Of a stretch of DNA of 64,000 bases, positions 43,683-53,847 are shown one piece after another; position 1 is the stretch's first letter; each line of letters starts with the position of its first letter. The DNA is taken from contig NZ_RPFJ01000011.1 of NCBI RefSeq assembly GCF_003813905.1, forward strand, positions 1 to 64,000, in the 5' to 3' direction. This DNA comes from Aureibaculum marinum (GTDB taxonomy: Bacteria > Bacteroidota > Bacteroidia > Flavobacteriales > Flavobacteriaceae). A model generated the notes under the pieces. It was not told the DNA's origin and did no database searches. It worked only from the letters and a program-made list of their open reading frames with translations. Position numbers and translations under genes: made by a program.

Positions 43683-46100
43683 ATGAAACCAATTATTTAC
43701 GCTTTCCTTTTCCTTTTTATTATAAGAATTAATGCTCAGGAAAATATTACATATCAAAAGCCATCTAAAGAAATTTTAGATTTAGTTGATGTACCATTGG
43801 CTCCATCAGTTCTAATGGATGACGCTAAGTCTGTAATGGTGTTTTTATATAGAGATGCCTTTAAAACCATTGCTGAATTGTCAGAAGATGAATTGCGATT
43901 AGGCGGATTAAGAATAAATCCTATTACGAATATTGGTAGTAGAACCAATTACTACAATAACATAAAATTAAAAAGTTTAGGCAGTAAAAAAGCTGAATTA
44001 ATTCAAGTTTCAGGCCTACCTAAAAATCCTAGAATTGCAAATATCAGTTGGAGTCCCGATCAAAAAAAAATCGCTTTTACACATACTACAACTAATGGAG
44101 TTGAACTTTGGGTAATAGACATTGCAACTGTAAGTGCAAAAAAATTAACTGAAGCCAACATCAATGCTAACCTACGTGATGCTATCAATTGGTTTAAAGA
44201 TAGTGAGTCTATTTTAGTAAAAATAATTTCGAATGATAGAAAAGAGTTAATAAATACTGCAGAAGCTATTCCTGAAGGACCAACAATATCAGTTAACGAT
44301 GGTAAAAAAGCTCAAAATAGAACTTATCAAGATTTGATTAAGAATGCTAACGATGAACATAATTTTGAACAATTAGCCTTGTCTGAACTTCATAAAATTT
44401 CTTTAAATGGCACTTCGTTAAAATGGTTAGAAAGTGCAATGTACAAGTCTATCAGTTTTTCTCCAGATGGAAATTATGTAATGGTATCAACTATAGAAAA
44501 ACCATTTTCATACATTGTTAATTACAACCGTTTTCCTTCTAAAACTAAAATTTACACCAAAAATGGTATGGAAGTAGCTACAGTTTTAGAGTCTCCTTTA
44601 TTAGAAGAACTACCTAAAGGATTTATGGCAACTAAAAAAGGAAGAAGAAATATTAGTTGGCGTTCAGATAAACCTGCTACACTTATTTATGTAGAAGCTT
44701 TAGATGAAGGTGATCCTAAAAAACAAGTAGAATATAGAGATGAGGTTTTTCAATTAGAAGCTCCTTTTACAGGTAATGGTAAAAGTATTCTTAAAACTAT
44801 TAACAGATATTCAGGAATTCAATGGGCAAATGATAATACCGCTATTGCTTATGACCGTTGGTGGAATACTAGAAACACTAAAATTTATATTTTTAATCCT
44901 TCTGATACTACTCAAAAACCAGAAATAATCGAAGATAGAAATTATCAAGATGTATATTCAGACCCAGGTTCTTTTGTTTCTAAAAGAAATGAATTTGGAA
45001 GTTATGTTTTAGCACTTGATAAATCAAACAATGCATATTTAATTGGTGATGGATATTCTGACGATGGACAATTTCCATTTGTAGATAAATTTAACTTAAA
45101 TACAAAGAAAAAGCAACGTATCTATCAATCAACATATACTGATAAACTTGAAGAAATTTACAATTATGATATTGATAAAAATCAATTATTAGTTAGAATA
45201 GAGTCTCCTAGCGAATATCCAAATTATTATTTTAGAAAACTGCGAAATAAAAAATTAACACAACTAACTTCTTTTGAAAATCCATTTAAAGCCCTTCAAG
45301 ATGTACACAAAGAAATAATCAATTACAAACGCGAAGACGGACTTGACCTTTCAGGCACTTTATATTTACCTGTTGGTTATGATATGGATAAAAAAGAAAA
45401 AATGCCTATGATTTTATGGGCTTATCCCAGAGAGTATAAAGATAAGAGTAGTGCTTCTCAAAACACGAGTAATTCTAACGAATTTATCTCACCTTATTGG
45501 GGATCTCCAATTTATTGGGTAAACAAAGGTTATGTAGTTTTAGACAAAGCTGCATTTCCAATTGTAGGAGAAGGAGATGAACAACCTAATGACACTTTTA
45601 GAGAACAATTGGTAGCCAACGCAAAAGCCGCCATTGATGCAGTTGATAAATTGGGATATATTGACAGAAATCGTGTTGGCGTTGGAGGCCATAGCTACGG
45701 TGCTTTTATGGTAGCTAACTTACTTTCTCATAGTAATTTATTTGCAGCAGGAATTGCAAGAAGTGGTGCATACAATCGTACATTAACACCTTTTGGCTTT
45801 CAAAGTGAAGAGCGTAACTACTGGGAAGCTCCTGAAGTATATTATACTATGTCACCTTTTATGCATGCTGAAAAAATGAAAACACCTTTACTACTAACTC
45901 ATGGCGTTGCAGATAATAATTCTGGTACATATCCTCTACAAAGTGAACGTTATTTTAATGCTTTAAAAGGATTAGGAGCAACTGTAAGATTGGTAATGTT
46001 TCCTAAAGAAAGTCATGGCTATAGAGCTAAAGAAAGTATATTACACTTGCTTTGGGAACAAGACCAATGGTTAGAGAAGTATGTAAAAAATAAAAAATAA
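43683..46100 (+). CDS. S9 prolyl-oligopeptidase-family peptidase, glutamyl endopeptidase-like (S9D)
   Basis: An 805-residue secreted enzyme with a signal peptide (about 1-19). A beta-propeller-type region (about 100-530) precedes a C-terminal alpha/beta hydrolase. The catalytic Ser is in GVGGHSYGAFM, the Asp probably in HGVADNNSGTYPLQSE and the His in ESHGYRAKES. The stretch GIARSGAYNRTLTPFGFQ closely resembles, from memory, chloroplast glutamyl endopeptidase (S9D), suggesting cleavage after Glu. It ends in a strong terminator and appears monocistronic. Confidence 0.87.
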   Translation: MKPIIYAFLFLFIIRINAQENITYQKPSKEILDLVDVPLAPSVLMDDAKSVMVFLYRDAFKTIAELSEDELRLGGLRINPITNIGSRTNYYNNIKLKSLGSKKAELIQVSGLPKNPRIANISWSPDQKKIAFTHTTTNGVELWVIDIATVSAKKLTEANINANLRDAINWFKDSESILVKIISNDRKELINTAEAIPEGPTISVNDGKKAQNRTYQDLIKNANDEHNFEQLALSELHKISLNGTSLKWLESAMYKSISFSPDGNYVMVSTIEKPFSYIVNYNRFPSKTKIYTKNGMEVATVLESPLLEELPKGFMATKKGRRNISWRSDKPATLIYVEALDEGDPKKQVEYRDEVFQLEAPFTGNGKSILKTINRYSGIQWANDNTAIAYDRWWNTRNTKIYIFNPSDTTQKPEIIEDRNYQDVYSDPGSFVSKRNEFGSYVLALDKSNNAYLIGDGYSDDGQFPFVDKFNLNTKKKQRIYQSTYTDKLEEIYNYDIDKNQLLVRIESPSEYPNYYFRKLRNKKLTQLTSFENPFKALQDVHKEIINYKREDGLDLSGTLYLPVGYDMDKKEKMPMILWAYPREYKDKSSASQNTSNSNEFISPYWGSPIYWVNKGYVVLDKAAFPIVGEGDEQPNDTFREQLVANAKAAIDAVDKLGYIDRNRVGVGGHSYGAFMVANLLSHSNLFAAGIARSGAYNRTLTPFGFQSEERNYWEAPEVYYTMSPFMHAEKMKTPLLLTHGVADNNSGTYPLQSERYFNALKGLGATVRLVMFPKESHGYRAKESILHLLWEQDQWLEKYVKNKK

Positions 46101-46111
46101 CTTAACAGTAA

Positions 46112-46141
46112 AAAAACCCTCCTTTTTCAAGGAGGGTTTTT
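46112..46141. terminator. Bidirectional intrinsic terminator
   Basis: AAAAACCCTCCTT, loop TTTC, AAGGAGGGTTTTT: a perfect 13-bp stem between the convergent S9 peptidase and ABC exporter genes. Confidence 0.9.
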
Positions 46142-46180
46142 CAAAATATTACTTTATAAAACAGAACCATTAGTTAAGCA

Positions 46181-47920
46181 TTATATCCTACTCTGATAGG
46201 TATATAAATCAAAATATCTACCTTTTTTTGCTATAAGCTCTTCGTGTTTTCCTTTTTCGACAATATTTCCATCTTCAATTACCAAAATTTGATCTGCCTT
46301 TTGAATGGTACTTAACCTATGAGCAATTACAAATGTAGTTCTATTTTGCATTAACACACCTAAGCTTTTTTGGATATACGACTCACTTTCAGTATCTAAA
46401 TTAGAAGTAGCTTCATCTAAAATAATAATTTTAGGATTTGCCAATATTGCTCTAGCAATAGAAATTCGCTGACGTTGTCCTCCAGATAGTTTTACTCCTC
46501 TTTCACCAATTACAGTATCAAGCCCTTTATCGAATCTATCTGTAAACTCGTTCACATAAGCACCTTTAACAGCTAATAACAATTCCTCTTCAGAGGCATC
46601 TGGCCTTGGAAATAAAATATTTTCGCGAATAGTTCCTTCATATAAAAAATCATCCTGCAAAACAACAGCTAAATGTTTTCTAAAACTATTCAAATTTACT
46701 TCTGCCAAATCTATACCATCAAGTGTAACTTTTCCCTTTACTGGATTTAAAAATGTAGCTGCCAATCCAGCAATAGTTGATTTACCCGAACCTGAAGACC
46801 CTACCAAAGCTGTAACACTACCTGAAGGTGCTTTTAAAGAAATATTATGTAGTACTTCTTTATTTTTTTCGTAACTAAATGAAACATTTTCAAAAACAAT
46901 TTCTCCTTTAATATCATTTAAAACAACTAATCTTTTTTCAGGATTATCTTCTTCTATCATATTCATCAACTCTTGGGTACGGTCTAAACCTGCCATTGCT
47001 TCAGTAAGTTGACTTCCAATGTTACTCATTTGTACAATTGGAGCAATCATAAAACCTAAAAACAAAGTAAATGAAACAAATTCACCATAAGTCATTGTAT
47101 TATTCATAATAAAATAACCACCAATACCCATTATCCCTGCTGAAGCCAACCCTAATAAAAAAGTAGATGAACTAGTCATTAAGGCCGTTGCCGTTAAACT
47201 CTTTTTTACATTTAAGTAGAGACGTTCAACACCTTCTTCAAAAGTTTTGTTTTCTTGTTCTTCAGCATTAAATCCTTTTATAACTCTAACACCATTTAAA
47301 GTTTCTGTTAAACGACCAGTTACTTCAGCATTAATCTTACCTCTTTCTCTGAAAATAGGACGAATGTATCCAAAAGCTTTTAAAGCTATAAAAGCAAAAA
47401 GAGCAACAGGAACGAGCACAAAAAACGTCATAGTTGCGTTTAATTTAATTAAAATTACTAGTGAAATAACAGCTGTAATGGTTCCTCCAATTAGCTGTAC
47501 CAATCCTGTACCAACTAAATTACGAACCCCTTCAACATCTGACATAACACGAGAAACCAATGCTCCAGATTTATTATTATCAAAAAAACTGATAGGCAAT
47601 GTCAATAATTTCTTTTGCACTTTAGCCCTTAATAAAGCGATTAGATGCTGTGCTTCAACACTTAATAATCTAGTTAATAAAAAAGAGGTTACTGCTTGTA
47701 TTAAAATAGCCGAACATACAAAAATTAACAATGTAGTTAGGGCTTGCATGTCTTTATTAGGAATCACTTCATCTATCAAATTTTTACTGGCATATGGCAA
47801 CACCAAACCTGATAAACTTTTTAAGATAATTAAAAATAAACCTAATAGAATAATGTTCTTTCTTGGCCAAATAAACTGTTTAAATGCCCAGGCAAATGAT
47901 ACTTTCTTTTTTTCACTCAT
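46181..47920 (-). CDS. ABC exporter, MsbA-like half-transporter
   Basis: A 579-residue fusion of a six-helix transmembrane domain (about 15-320) and a nucleotide-binding domain. Walker A is GSSGSGKST, the signature is LSGGQRQR, Walker B is IIILDEAT and the H-loop is AHRLST. All elements are intact, so it should work as a homodimer. Lipid or drug export is the usual role, but the substrate is not readable. It stands alone on the minus strand, divergent from the M28 peptidase. Confidence 0.92.
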   Translation of the reverse strand: MSEKKKVSFAWAFKQFIWPRKNIILLGLFLIILKSLSGLVLPYASKNLIDEVIPNKDMQALTTLLIFVCSAILIQAVTSFLLTRLLSVEAQHLIALLRAKVQKKLLTLPISFFDNNKSGALVSRVMSDVEGVRNLVGTGLVQLIGGTITAVISLVILIKLNATMTFFVLVPVALFAFIALKAFGYIRPIFRERGKINAEVTGRLTETLNGVRVIKGFNAEEQENKTFEEGVERLYLNVKKSLTATALMTSSSTFLLGLASAGIMGIGGYFIMNNTMTYGEFVSFTLFLGFMIAPIVQMSNIGSQLTEAMAGLDRTQELMNMIEEDNPEKRLVVLNDIKGEIVFENVSFSYEKNKEVLHNISLKAPSGSVTALVGSSGSGKSTIAGLAATFLNPVKGKVTLDGIDLAEVNLNSFRKHLAVVLQDDFLYEGTIRENILFPRPDASEEELLLAVKGAYVNEFTDRFDKGLDTVIGERGVKLSGGQRQRISIARAILANPKIIILDEATSNLDTESESYIQKSLGVLMQNRTTFVIAHRLSTIQKADQILVIEDGNIVEKGKHEELIAKKGRYFDLYTYQSRI

Positions 47921-48157
47921 TCTTTAAATACTACTATTATTGAGCCAATTTTTTTTTGCTGACAAATAGGCATAAACATATTCTTTTTAGGATAAAAAAA
48001 CTTGATTTACGTAAAAGTCTCCAAGAATTTAATTAAAATATAGAGTTACAGGCATACATCAAAATGTTTGAATATTTCCTTATAAAAACACTAATAAAAA
48101 CCGACATTTGTACTGTGTAATTCTATTTAGAATTAACTACAATTAAAAAAAATTATT

Positions 48158-49123
48158 ATGCATAACAAAATATATCCCTTATTATTTATTCTTTTTCTTT
48201 TTATTGATGTAATTCACTCTCAGCAAGATATTACCGTAGAGGAACTCAAAGAGCATATTAAATTTTTAGCATCAGATAAAAATAAAGGTCGCTTTCCGGG
48301 AGAAAAGATGAATAAAAAAGTGGTAAAGTATATTAAAAAACAATTTAAACAATCTGGAATAAAACCAATAAAAAATAATTATAAACAAACATTTATGGCT
48401 CAATTAAGAGTTAAAAAAAATGAACCAAAAAAACCTAAAGTTAAAACTTGGAATGTTGTTGGGCTCATAGAAGGCTCAGACCCTAAACTTAAACATGAAT
48501 ATATAGTTTTAGGAGCTCATTACGATCATTTAGGTCTCGGGTATGGCCCCTCATCAAAGTCTGATAAGGTTGGAGTAATCTATCATGGAGCTGATGATAA
48601 TGCAAGTGGAACTGCAGCTCTTTTAGAAATTGGAGAAAAACTTGCTGCTAATAAAGAAATTCTAAAACGAAGTGTTATACTAGTAGCATTTGGTGCTGAA
48701 GAACAAGGCTTATTGGGGAGTAGGTATTTCGTAAATAACCCAATTGTTCCTTTAAATCAAATTAAACTAATGATTAATATGGATATGGTAGGTAGGTTAA
48801 ATAGTCAAAATCAAATTTATATGGGCGGAGCTGGAACATTTAATGGGGGAATGGAATTAATGAAAAATTTAGGTCCAAAACACAATTTATCTCCAATAGT
48901 ACATTCAGGTTCCGTTGGCGGATCTGATCATGTTTCTTTTTATAAAAAACAAATATCAGTAATTGGATTACATACAGGAGGTCATCCACAATACCATACA
49001 CCTGAAGATACGGCCGATTTAATTAACTATTTAGGAGAAAAAAAAGTGTGTAATTATATTTATGATGCAATCGAAAATATATCAACACGTAGTAATGAAA
49101 TAAATTTTATTCAACAAGATTAA
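48158..49123 (+). CDS. Secreted M28 aminopeptidase
   Basis: A 321-residue zinc peptidase with a signal peptide (about 1-21, ending HSQ). Two-zinc ligands are visible in order: His in GAHYDHLG, Asp in GADDNASG, Glu-Glu in GAEEQGLLG, Asp in NMDMVGR and His in QYHTPEDT. This is the full M28 set. An N-terminal helical part (about 22-75) covers the active site, as in other Bacteroidota M28 peptidases. It probably trims peptides outside the inner membrane. There is no T9SS tail. It lies 97 bases before gldA on the same strand. Confidence 0.93.
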   Translation: MHNKIYPLLFILFLFIDVIHSQQDITVEELKEHIKFLASDKNKGRFPGEKMNKKVVKYIKKQFKQSGIKPIKNNYKQTFMAQLRVKKNEPKKPKVKTWNVVGLIEGSDPKLKHEYIVLGAHYDHLGLGYGPSSKSDKVGVIYHGADDNASGTAALLEIGEKLAANKEILKRSVILVAFGAEEQGLLGSRYFVNNPIVPLNQIKLMINMDMVGRLNSQNQIYMGGAGTFNGGMELMKNLGPKHNLSPIVHSGSVGGSDHVSFYKKQISVIGLHTGGHPQYHTPEDTADLINYLGEKKVCNYIYDAIENISTRSNEINFIQQD

Positions 49124-49220
49124 AATTTACGCTAATTTTTTATCGTTCTTTAAACCAATTAAAACAAAAGTGTCAAACTTTTAGAAAAGATTTGTTACTT
49201 TGTAAATATAAACTATCATT

Positions 49221-50117
49221 ATGTCAATAGAGATACAAAACATCAGTAAAATTTACGGAACACAAAAAGCATTAGATAATATTAGTTTTAAAATAAATTC
49301 TGGTGAAATTGTTGGATTTTTAGGGCCAAATGGTGCAGGTAAATCTACCATGATGAAAATTATTACCACCTATATTAACGCAACTGATGGAGTGGCTATT
49401 GTAAATGGACATAATGTAACTACAGAACCTATACTAGTAAAACAATCTGTTGGGTATTTACCAGAACATAACCCGTTGTATTTAGATATGTATATAAAAG
49501 AGTATATTCAATTTAATGCTTCCATACATAAAATTTCTAAAACTAGAATTCGAGAGGTTATAGAACAAGTAGGTTTAAGTCCAGAAGTTCATAAAAAAAT
49601 AGGACAATTATCTAAAGGATATCGTCAACGTGTTGGTTTGGCTGCTGCTTTATTACATGATCCTGAAGTACTTATTTTAGATGAACCAACTACAGGTTTA
49701 GACCCAAATCAATTGGTAGAAATTAGAAGCCTTATTAAAAGAATTGGAGAAACTAAAACTGTATTATTCTCTACTCATATTATGCAAGAAGTTGAAGCTG
49801 TTTGTGATCGTGTAATTATTATTAATAAAGGAAAAATAGTTACTGATAATAAATTGAACAAACTCAAAGGAAATACAGACCAAGTTATAGAAGTTGAATT
49901 TGACTTACGTGTTGAACCTCAATTACTTCATAAAATTCCAAAAATAAAAAATATAGAAAACCTTTACGAAAATGTCTGGAAATTAACGTTTAACACAAGT
50001 AAAGATATGCGACCAGCAATTTTTGATTTTGCTCACGATAACGGTTTAAAACTATTACAATCTACAGTAAAAAATCAAGATTTAGAAAGTTTATTTAGAG
50101 ACCTTACAAAAAAGTAA
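49221..50117 (+). CDS. gldA: Gliding-motility ABC transporter ATPase GldA
   Basis: A 298-residue ABC ATPase. Walker A is GPNGAGKST, the signature region is LSKGYRQRVG, Walker B is VLILDEPTTGLDP, and the H-loop is STHIMQEVE. The overall sequence (IGYLPEHNPLYLDMYIKEYI-type residues and the C-terminal FDFAHDNGLKLL region) matches GldA, which with GldF and GldG forms an ABC transporter needed for gliding in F. johnsoniae. gldF and gldG are not in this window, so the permease genes must lie elsewhere or be absent. Confidence 0.88.
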   Translation: MSIEIQNISKIYGTQKALDNISFKINSGEIVGFLGPNGAGKSTMMKIITTYINATDGVAIVNGHNVTTEPILVKQSVGYLPEHNPLYLDMYIKEYIQFNASIHKISKTRIREVIEQVGLSPEVHKKIGQLSKGYRQRVGLAAALLHDPEVLILDEPTTGLDPNQLVEIRSLIKRIGETKTVLFSTHIMQEVEAVCDRVIIINKGKIVTDNKLNKLKGNTDQVIEVEFDLRVEPQLLHKIPKIKNIENLYENVWKLTFNTSKDMRPAIFDFAHDNGLKLLQSTVKNQDLESLFRDLTKK

Positions 50118-50196
50118 GTAGCTATCAAATACAATTGGCAGTAAACGTGTTTTTACTTGCAATACTTCCGTACTTTTTTATATTTTTACTTCAAAC

Positions 50197-52848
50197 TTAG
50201 TTAACAGTATCTTTTTCTTCTTTTTTCTTTCCAAAAAGATTTTTTAACGCATCTTTTGCCACGTCTTCTACAGTAGGTTTAGTGTTTGAATTTTTAACAG
50301 AGTCCTTTGCTGCAACTGAAGATGTAGTGTCTTTCGCTGTTTCTTTGTTTCCAAGTAAATCTTTTAAAGCATCTTCAACTTTTTCTTTTCCTTTATCTAT
50401 TAATTTATTTTTTTGCTGAGTTACCAATTGATTTGTTAAATTAGTAACTGCTGATTTTAAATCCGTTTTTATAGATGGATTGGTAAAACTACCTGAAATA
50501 ATTGCATTTACAGGAATTTGAATATTTTCACTATCCTTTTCATCTAATTGAGCTAAAAGTTTTGTTACATCAGATCCTAAATATTTAGCAGGTACATTAA
50601 CAACAGCATCATAGCCCAAAGTATTATCAAAACCATGCCCACCACTAATATCAACTTTAATATCTTCATAATTAATAGAAAATGGGTTTATCTGGACTTT
50701 TCCATCTTTAAAAGTTAATGCTGTTTTTAAATCACTTAAATCTAACTTTTTTGAATCTAAAAAGGTCAATTGACTTTCTAATTTCTGAATTAATGGTGAA
50801 TTTTCAGGTGAAAGTTTAGATCCTATCAATTCTGCCATAGCATTACCAGATACAGTGTTTAAATTAGGTGTAAAGTCATTATTCAAGCTTCCTGAGAGAC
50901 TAATATTTGTATTTAATTTTCCTTGAATTACTTTCGCTATTGGAGCTAATGCCTCCAACAAACTCAATTGTTTAAAAGACTCGTCTATGTTAAGACTATT
51001 CATATCCAAATTCATGGCAAAAGTTGGGGTTTCTGACTTGGTAGAAACATTTCCGTCAAAACCTATTGTTCCATTAAAAATACTCGATTTCATATTCTTT
51101 AATGTTGCCGTTTGATCTTTAATCAGTAACGTACCAGAAACATTTTTTAAGGTAATATTATCATATAAAACCGTAGTTGCATTAGCTTCAACAGTGCAAT
51201 CTAAAAAGGAAGGAATTTTAATACTTTCCTCTTGTGCCTCTACATTATCTGATTTTTCCTCTTTTTCTTTTGAATCAACTTCAGCAACCATAAAATCATC
51301 GACTGAAAACGTGTTAGAATTTAAAGAAAACTGCCCTTTCATATCTTCTTTATTAAAGAAAAAGCCAAGTAAATTATCTATACGACCAGATGCTTGAATA
51401 TCTGTTTTACCTAATTTAGCAGCAAAACTATTTAATTTAACAACTTTTGGGTTTAATGATAAAGATGTTTTATCAATTATTAATTTATCGCTTAATTCAT
51501 TAGAAACATATTCAAAATTCTGTAAAATAAAAGTACCGGAAGTTCTAGTATTTTCATAATTTCCTTTTTCAATTGAATTCATATCAAACGCAGTACTCGC
51601 GTTTATAGATAAATTTCCTTTTAAATCTTTAACAGCATCTGCAGGATAGACTTGCTCTAAATTTGCTAAATTTATTTTACCATCTAAATGAGCACTAACT
51701 TTCATGTTCTCAGTTACTTCAGTCAGATTAGCTGATGCATTAAAAGTTTCCTGCTCTAAACGAAATGATAAGGTATCTATAGCTACATAGGTGTCTTTTA
51801 CCAATCCTGTTTCATTCGCTATTTTAGTGTTAAGATTTATGTTTTCTAACGATTTTGGTAAATCAGGATACTTAAATGATGCATTGTCAGAATTAATAAT
51901 AATATTAAACTTAGGTATATGAGTTTCGTCAACTACACCTTCAAATTTTCCTGTAATATCAAAATTACCTGTAGTGGTTACACCTTCAATATTTTTAGAA
52001 TATACTTCTGGAATTAAAGCCAAAAAGTTTTTAAAATCTGATGATGGTGTTTTAAAATTTATAGCGACTTCTTGATTGTTTTCATTAATTTTTACAAATC
52101 CATCAAAAACTAATGGTAATTGATTAATTAATGCTTTATTTTCTAGAAAACTAAATTTATTTTCATTTAAATCTATACCAATAATAGCTTCTAAATCTAT
52201 TACGTTGTTATTTAAGTAAGCTACACTATCCATTTCAAAAGTAACAAGACCATTTGTTTTCGTATTTAATTTAGATGTAACTGAAGATAAATTACCTTCT
52301 CCTTTATGATTAAATTCTTTCAACAAAAAGCCCATTTTACTTGTTGCATCTATATAAGATATTTTACTATTTGTAATTGAATAATTATCTAAATTTAATT
52401 GTAGTGGTTCAGATTCTAATTCTGTTTCTTCAGCTATATCAGCATCACTTTCTTTGGCTATATCATAATTTGCATTTCCATTTTCATCAATTTTTATTGC
52501 CAAATTTGCTTTATCAATGGCAAAAGATGTAATACTAATGTCTGAGCCGCCTTTAAACAGCTGACCAAGTGGTAATTTTAAATCGATTTGATCTGCATAA
52601 AAAAGAGTGTCACCTTCAAAAGGGGCTTTATTTATTAAAGATATTTTATGCAATGAAACCTCAGCACTCGGAAAACTGCTCCAAATACTTAAATCGGCAT
52701 CCTCAAAATCTAAGGTAGCTTTTAAATTATTATTAGCAGTTGTTTTTACCATCTCAATAATTTTTCCTTCAAAAACAATAGGAATAATAAAAATTGCTGT
52801 AATAATTAAAACTATAACAATTCCGAGAATTTTAACTACTTTTTTCAT
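50197..52848 (-). CDS. AsmA-family envelope protein
   Basis: An 883-residue protein with an N-terminal membrane anchor (about 5-25) and a very long periplasmic region of repeated beta-strand units typical of AsmA/TamB-like bridge proteins (for instance DLSIWSSFPSAEVSLHKISL near the start and GGHGFDNTLGYDAVVNVP later). The last 80 residues are Lys/Asp-rich and repetitive, with two similar DALKDLLGNKE/DALKNLFGKKK units. Such proteins are thought to move or bind phospholipids between membranes. It is divergent from kdsA, an LPS-precursor gene. Confidence 0.85.
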   Translation of the reverse strand: MKKVVKILGIVIVLIITAIFIIPIVFEGKIIEMVKTTANNNLKATLDFEDADLSIWSSFPSAEVSLHKISLINKAPFEGDTLFYADQIDLKLPLGQLFKGGSDISITSFAIDKANLAIKIDENGNANYDIAKESDADIAEETELESEPLQLNLDNYSITNSKISYIDATSKMGFLLKEFNHKGEGNLSSVTSKLNTKTNGLVTFEMDSVAYLNNNVIDLEAIIGIDLNENKFSFLENKALINQLPLVFDGFVKINENNQEVAINFKTPSSDFKNFLALIPEVYSKNIEGVTTTGNFDITGKFEGVVDETHIPKFNIIINSDNASFKYPDLPKSLENINLNTKIANETGLVKDTYVAIDTLSFRLEQETFNASANLTEVTENMKVSAHLDGKINLANLEQVYPADAVKDLKGNLSINASTAFDMNSIEKGNYENTRTSGTFILQNFEYVSNELSDKLIIDKTSLSLNPKVVKLNSFAAKLGKTDIQASGRIDNLLGFFFNKEDMKGQFSLNSNTFSVDDFMVAEVDSKEKEEKSDNVEAQEESIKIPSFLDCTVEANATTVLYDNITLKNVSGTLLIKDQTATLKNMKSSIFNGTIGFDGNVSTKSETPTFAMNLDMNSLNIDESFKQLSLLEALAPIAKVIQGKLNTNISLSGSLNNDFTPNLNTVSGNAMAELIGSKLSPENSPLIQKLESQLTFLDSKKLDLSDLKTALTFKDGKVQINPFSINYEDIKVDISGGHGFDNTLGYDAVVNVPAKYLGSDVTKLLAQLDEKDSENIQIPVNAIISGSFTNPSIKTDLKSAVTNLTNQLVTQQKNKLIDKGKEKVEDALKDLLGNKETAKDTTSSVAAKDSVKNSNTKPTVEDVAKDALKNLFGKKKEEKDTVN

Positions 52849-52989
52849 ATCTCTACTCTATCTCAAATTTGGTTTAAATCTACAATACATTAATAACGTT
52901 CGTTAATGCATAAGATTATATTATTATAATATTTTTCAAAGGTAAGTTGCATTTCATGATTTTGAGGTTAAATAAAATATAAAAAACCG

Positions 52990-52997
52990 TACTTTTG
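52990..52997 (+). promoter_or_regulatory. Candidate -7 element for kdsA
   Basis: TACTTTTG fits the consensus and is 17 bases before the ATG at 53014. GTTA at 52967-52970 lies 19 bases upstream as a poor -33. An inverted repeat (CATTAA ... TTAATG, about 52888-52908) lies further up in the gap shared with the AsmA gene. Confidence 0.35.
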
Positions 52998-53013
52998 CAT
53001 CAAACTATACTTC

Positions 53014-53832
53014 ATGGATATTTCTATTATTCCCAACATAAAACATACAACTAGTAATAATTTTTTTTTATTAGCAGGACCTTGTGCTATTGAAGGTGAA
53101 GAGATGGCATTACGCATTGCGGAAAAAATAATTAACATTACTGACAAATTAGAAATCCCATTTATTTTTAAAGGAAGTTTCAAAAAGGCAAATCGATCAA
53201 GAATAGATAGTTTTAGTGGAATTGGAGATGAAAAAGCTTTAAAAATACTTCAAAAAGTAAGTAAGACTTTTAATGTACCTACGGTTACTGATATTCACGA
53301 AAGTGGAGATGCTTATTTAGCGGCACAATTTGTTGATGTATTACAAATTCCAGCATTTTTAGTTCGTCAAACAGATTTAGTAGTAGCTGCAGCAAAAACT
53401 GGAAAAGTTGTCAATTTAAAAAAAGGACAATTTATGAGTGCTGAAAGTATGAAACATGCCGTAAATAAAGTGCTTGAATGTCAAAACAATAACGTTATGC
53501 TTACGGATAGAGGCACAATGTTTGGATATCAAGATATGATTGTTGATTTTAGAGGTATCCCAACTATGAAAAAATATGCCACTACTGTTTTAGATGTTAC
53601 TCACTCCTTACAACAACCAAATCAAACTTCTGGTGTTACTGGCGGCAGACCAGAAATGATTGAAACTATTGCCAGAGCAGGTATTGCAACTGGAGTTGAC
53701 GGTTTATTTTTAGAAACTCATTTTGACCCTGCAAACGCAAAGTCTGATGGTGCTAACATGCTTCATTTAGAGCATTTAGAAAAGTTACTAACCAACTTGG
53801 TTGCCATCAGACAAACAATTAATTCTCTATAA
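53014..53832 (+). CDS. kdsA: 3-deoxy-8-phosphooctulonate (KDO-8-P) synthase
   Basis: A 272-residue enzyme condensing arabinose-5-phosphate with phosphoenolpyruvate for the LPS core. Motifs are FLLAGPCAIEGEEMALRIAE, the GSFKKANRSRIDSF loop, TDIHESGDAYLAAQFVDVLQIPAFLVRQTDL-type residues in order, and the C-terminal LETHFDPANAKSDGANML. Length is normal. It belongs to the same superfamily as the DAHP synthase at 37 kb but lacks a mutase domain. The next gene starts 15 bases after it. Confidence 0.96.
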   Translation: MDISIIPNIKHTTSNNFFLLAGPCAIEGEEMALRIAEKIINITDKLEIPFIFKGSFKKANRSRIDSFSGIGDEKALKILQKVSKTFNVPTVTDIHESGDAYLAAQFVDVLQIPAFLVRQTDLVVAAAKTGKVVNLKKGQFMSAESMKHAVNKVLECQNNNVMLTDRGTMFGYQDMIVDFRGIPTMKKYATTVLDVTHSLQQPNQTSGVTGGRPEMIETIARAGIATGVDGLFLETHFDPANAKSDGANMLHLEHLEKLLTNLVAIRQTINSL

Positions 53833-53847
53833 TTACACATTCAAATA

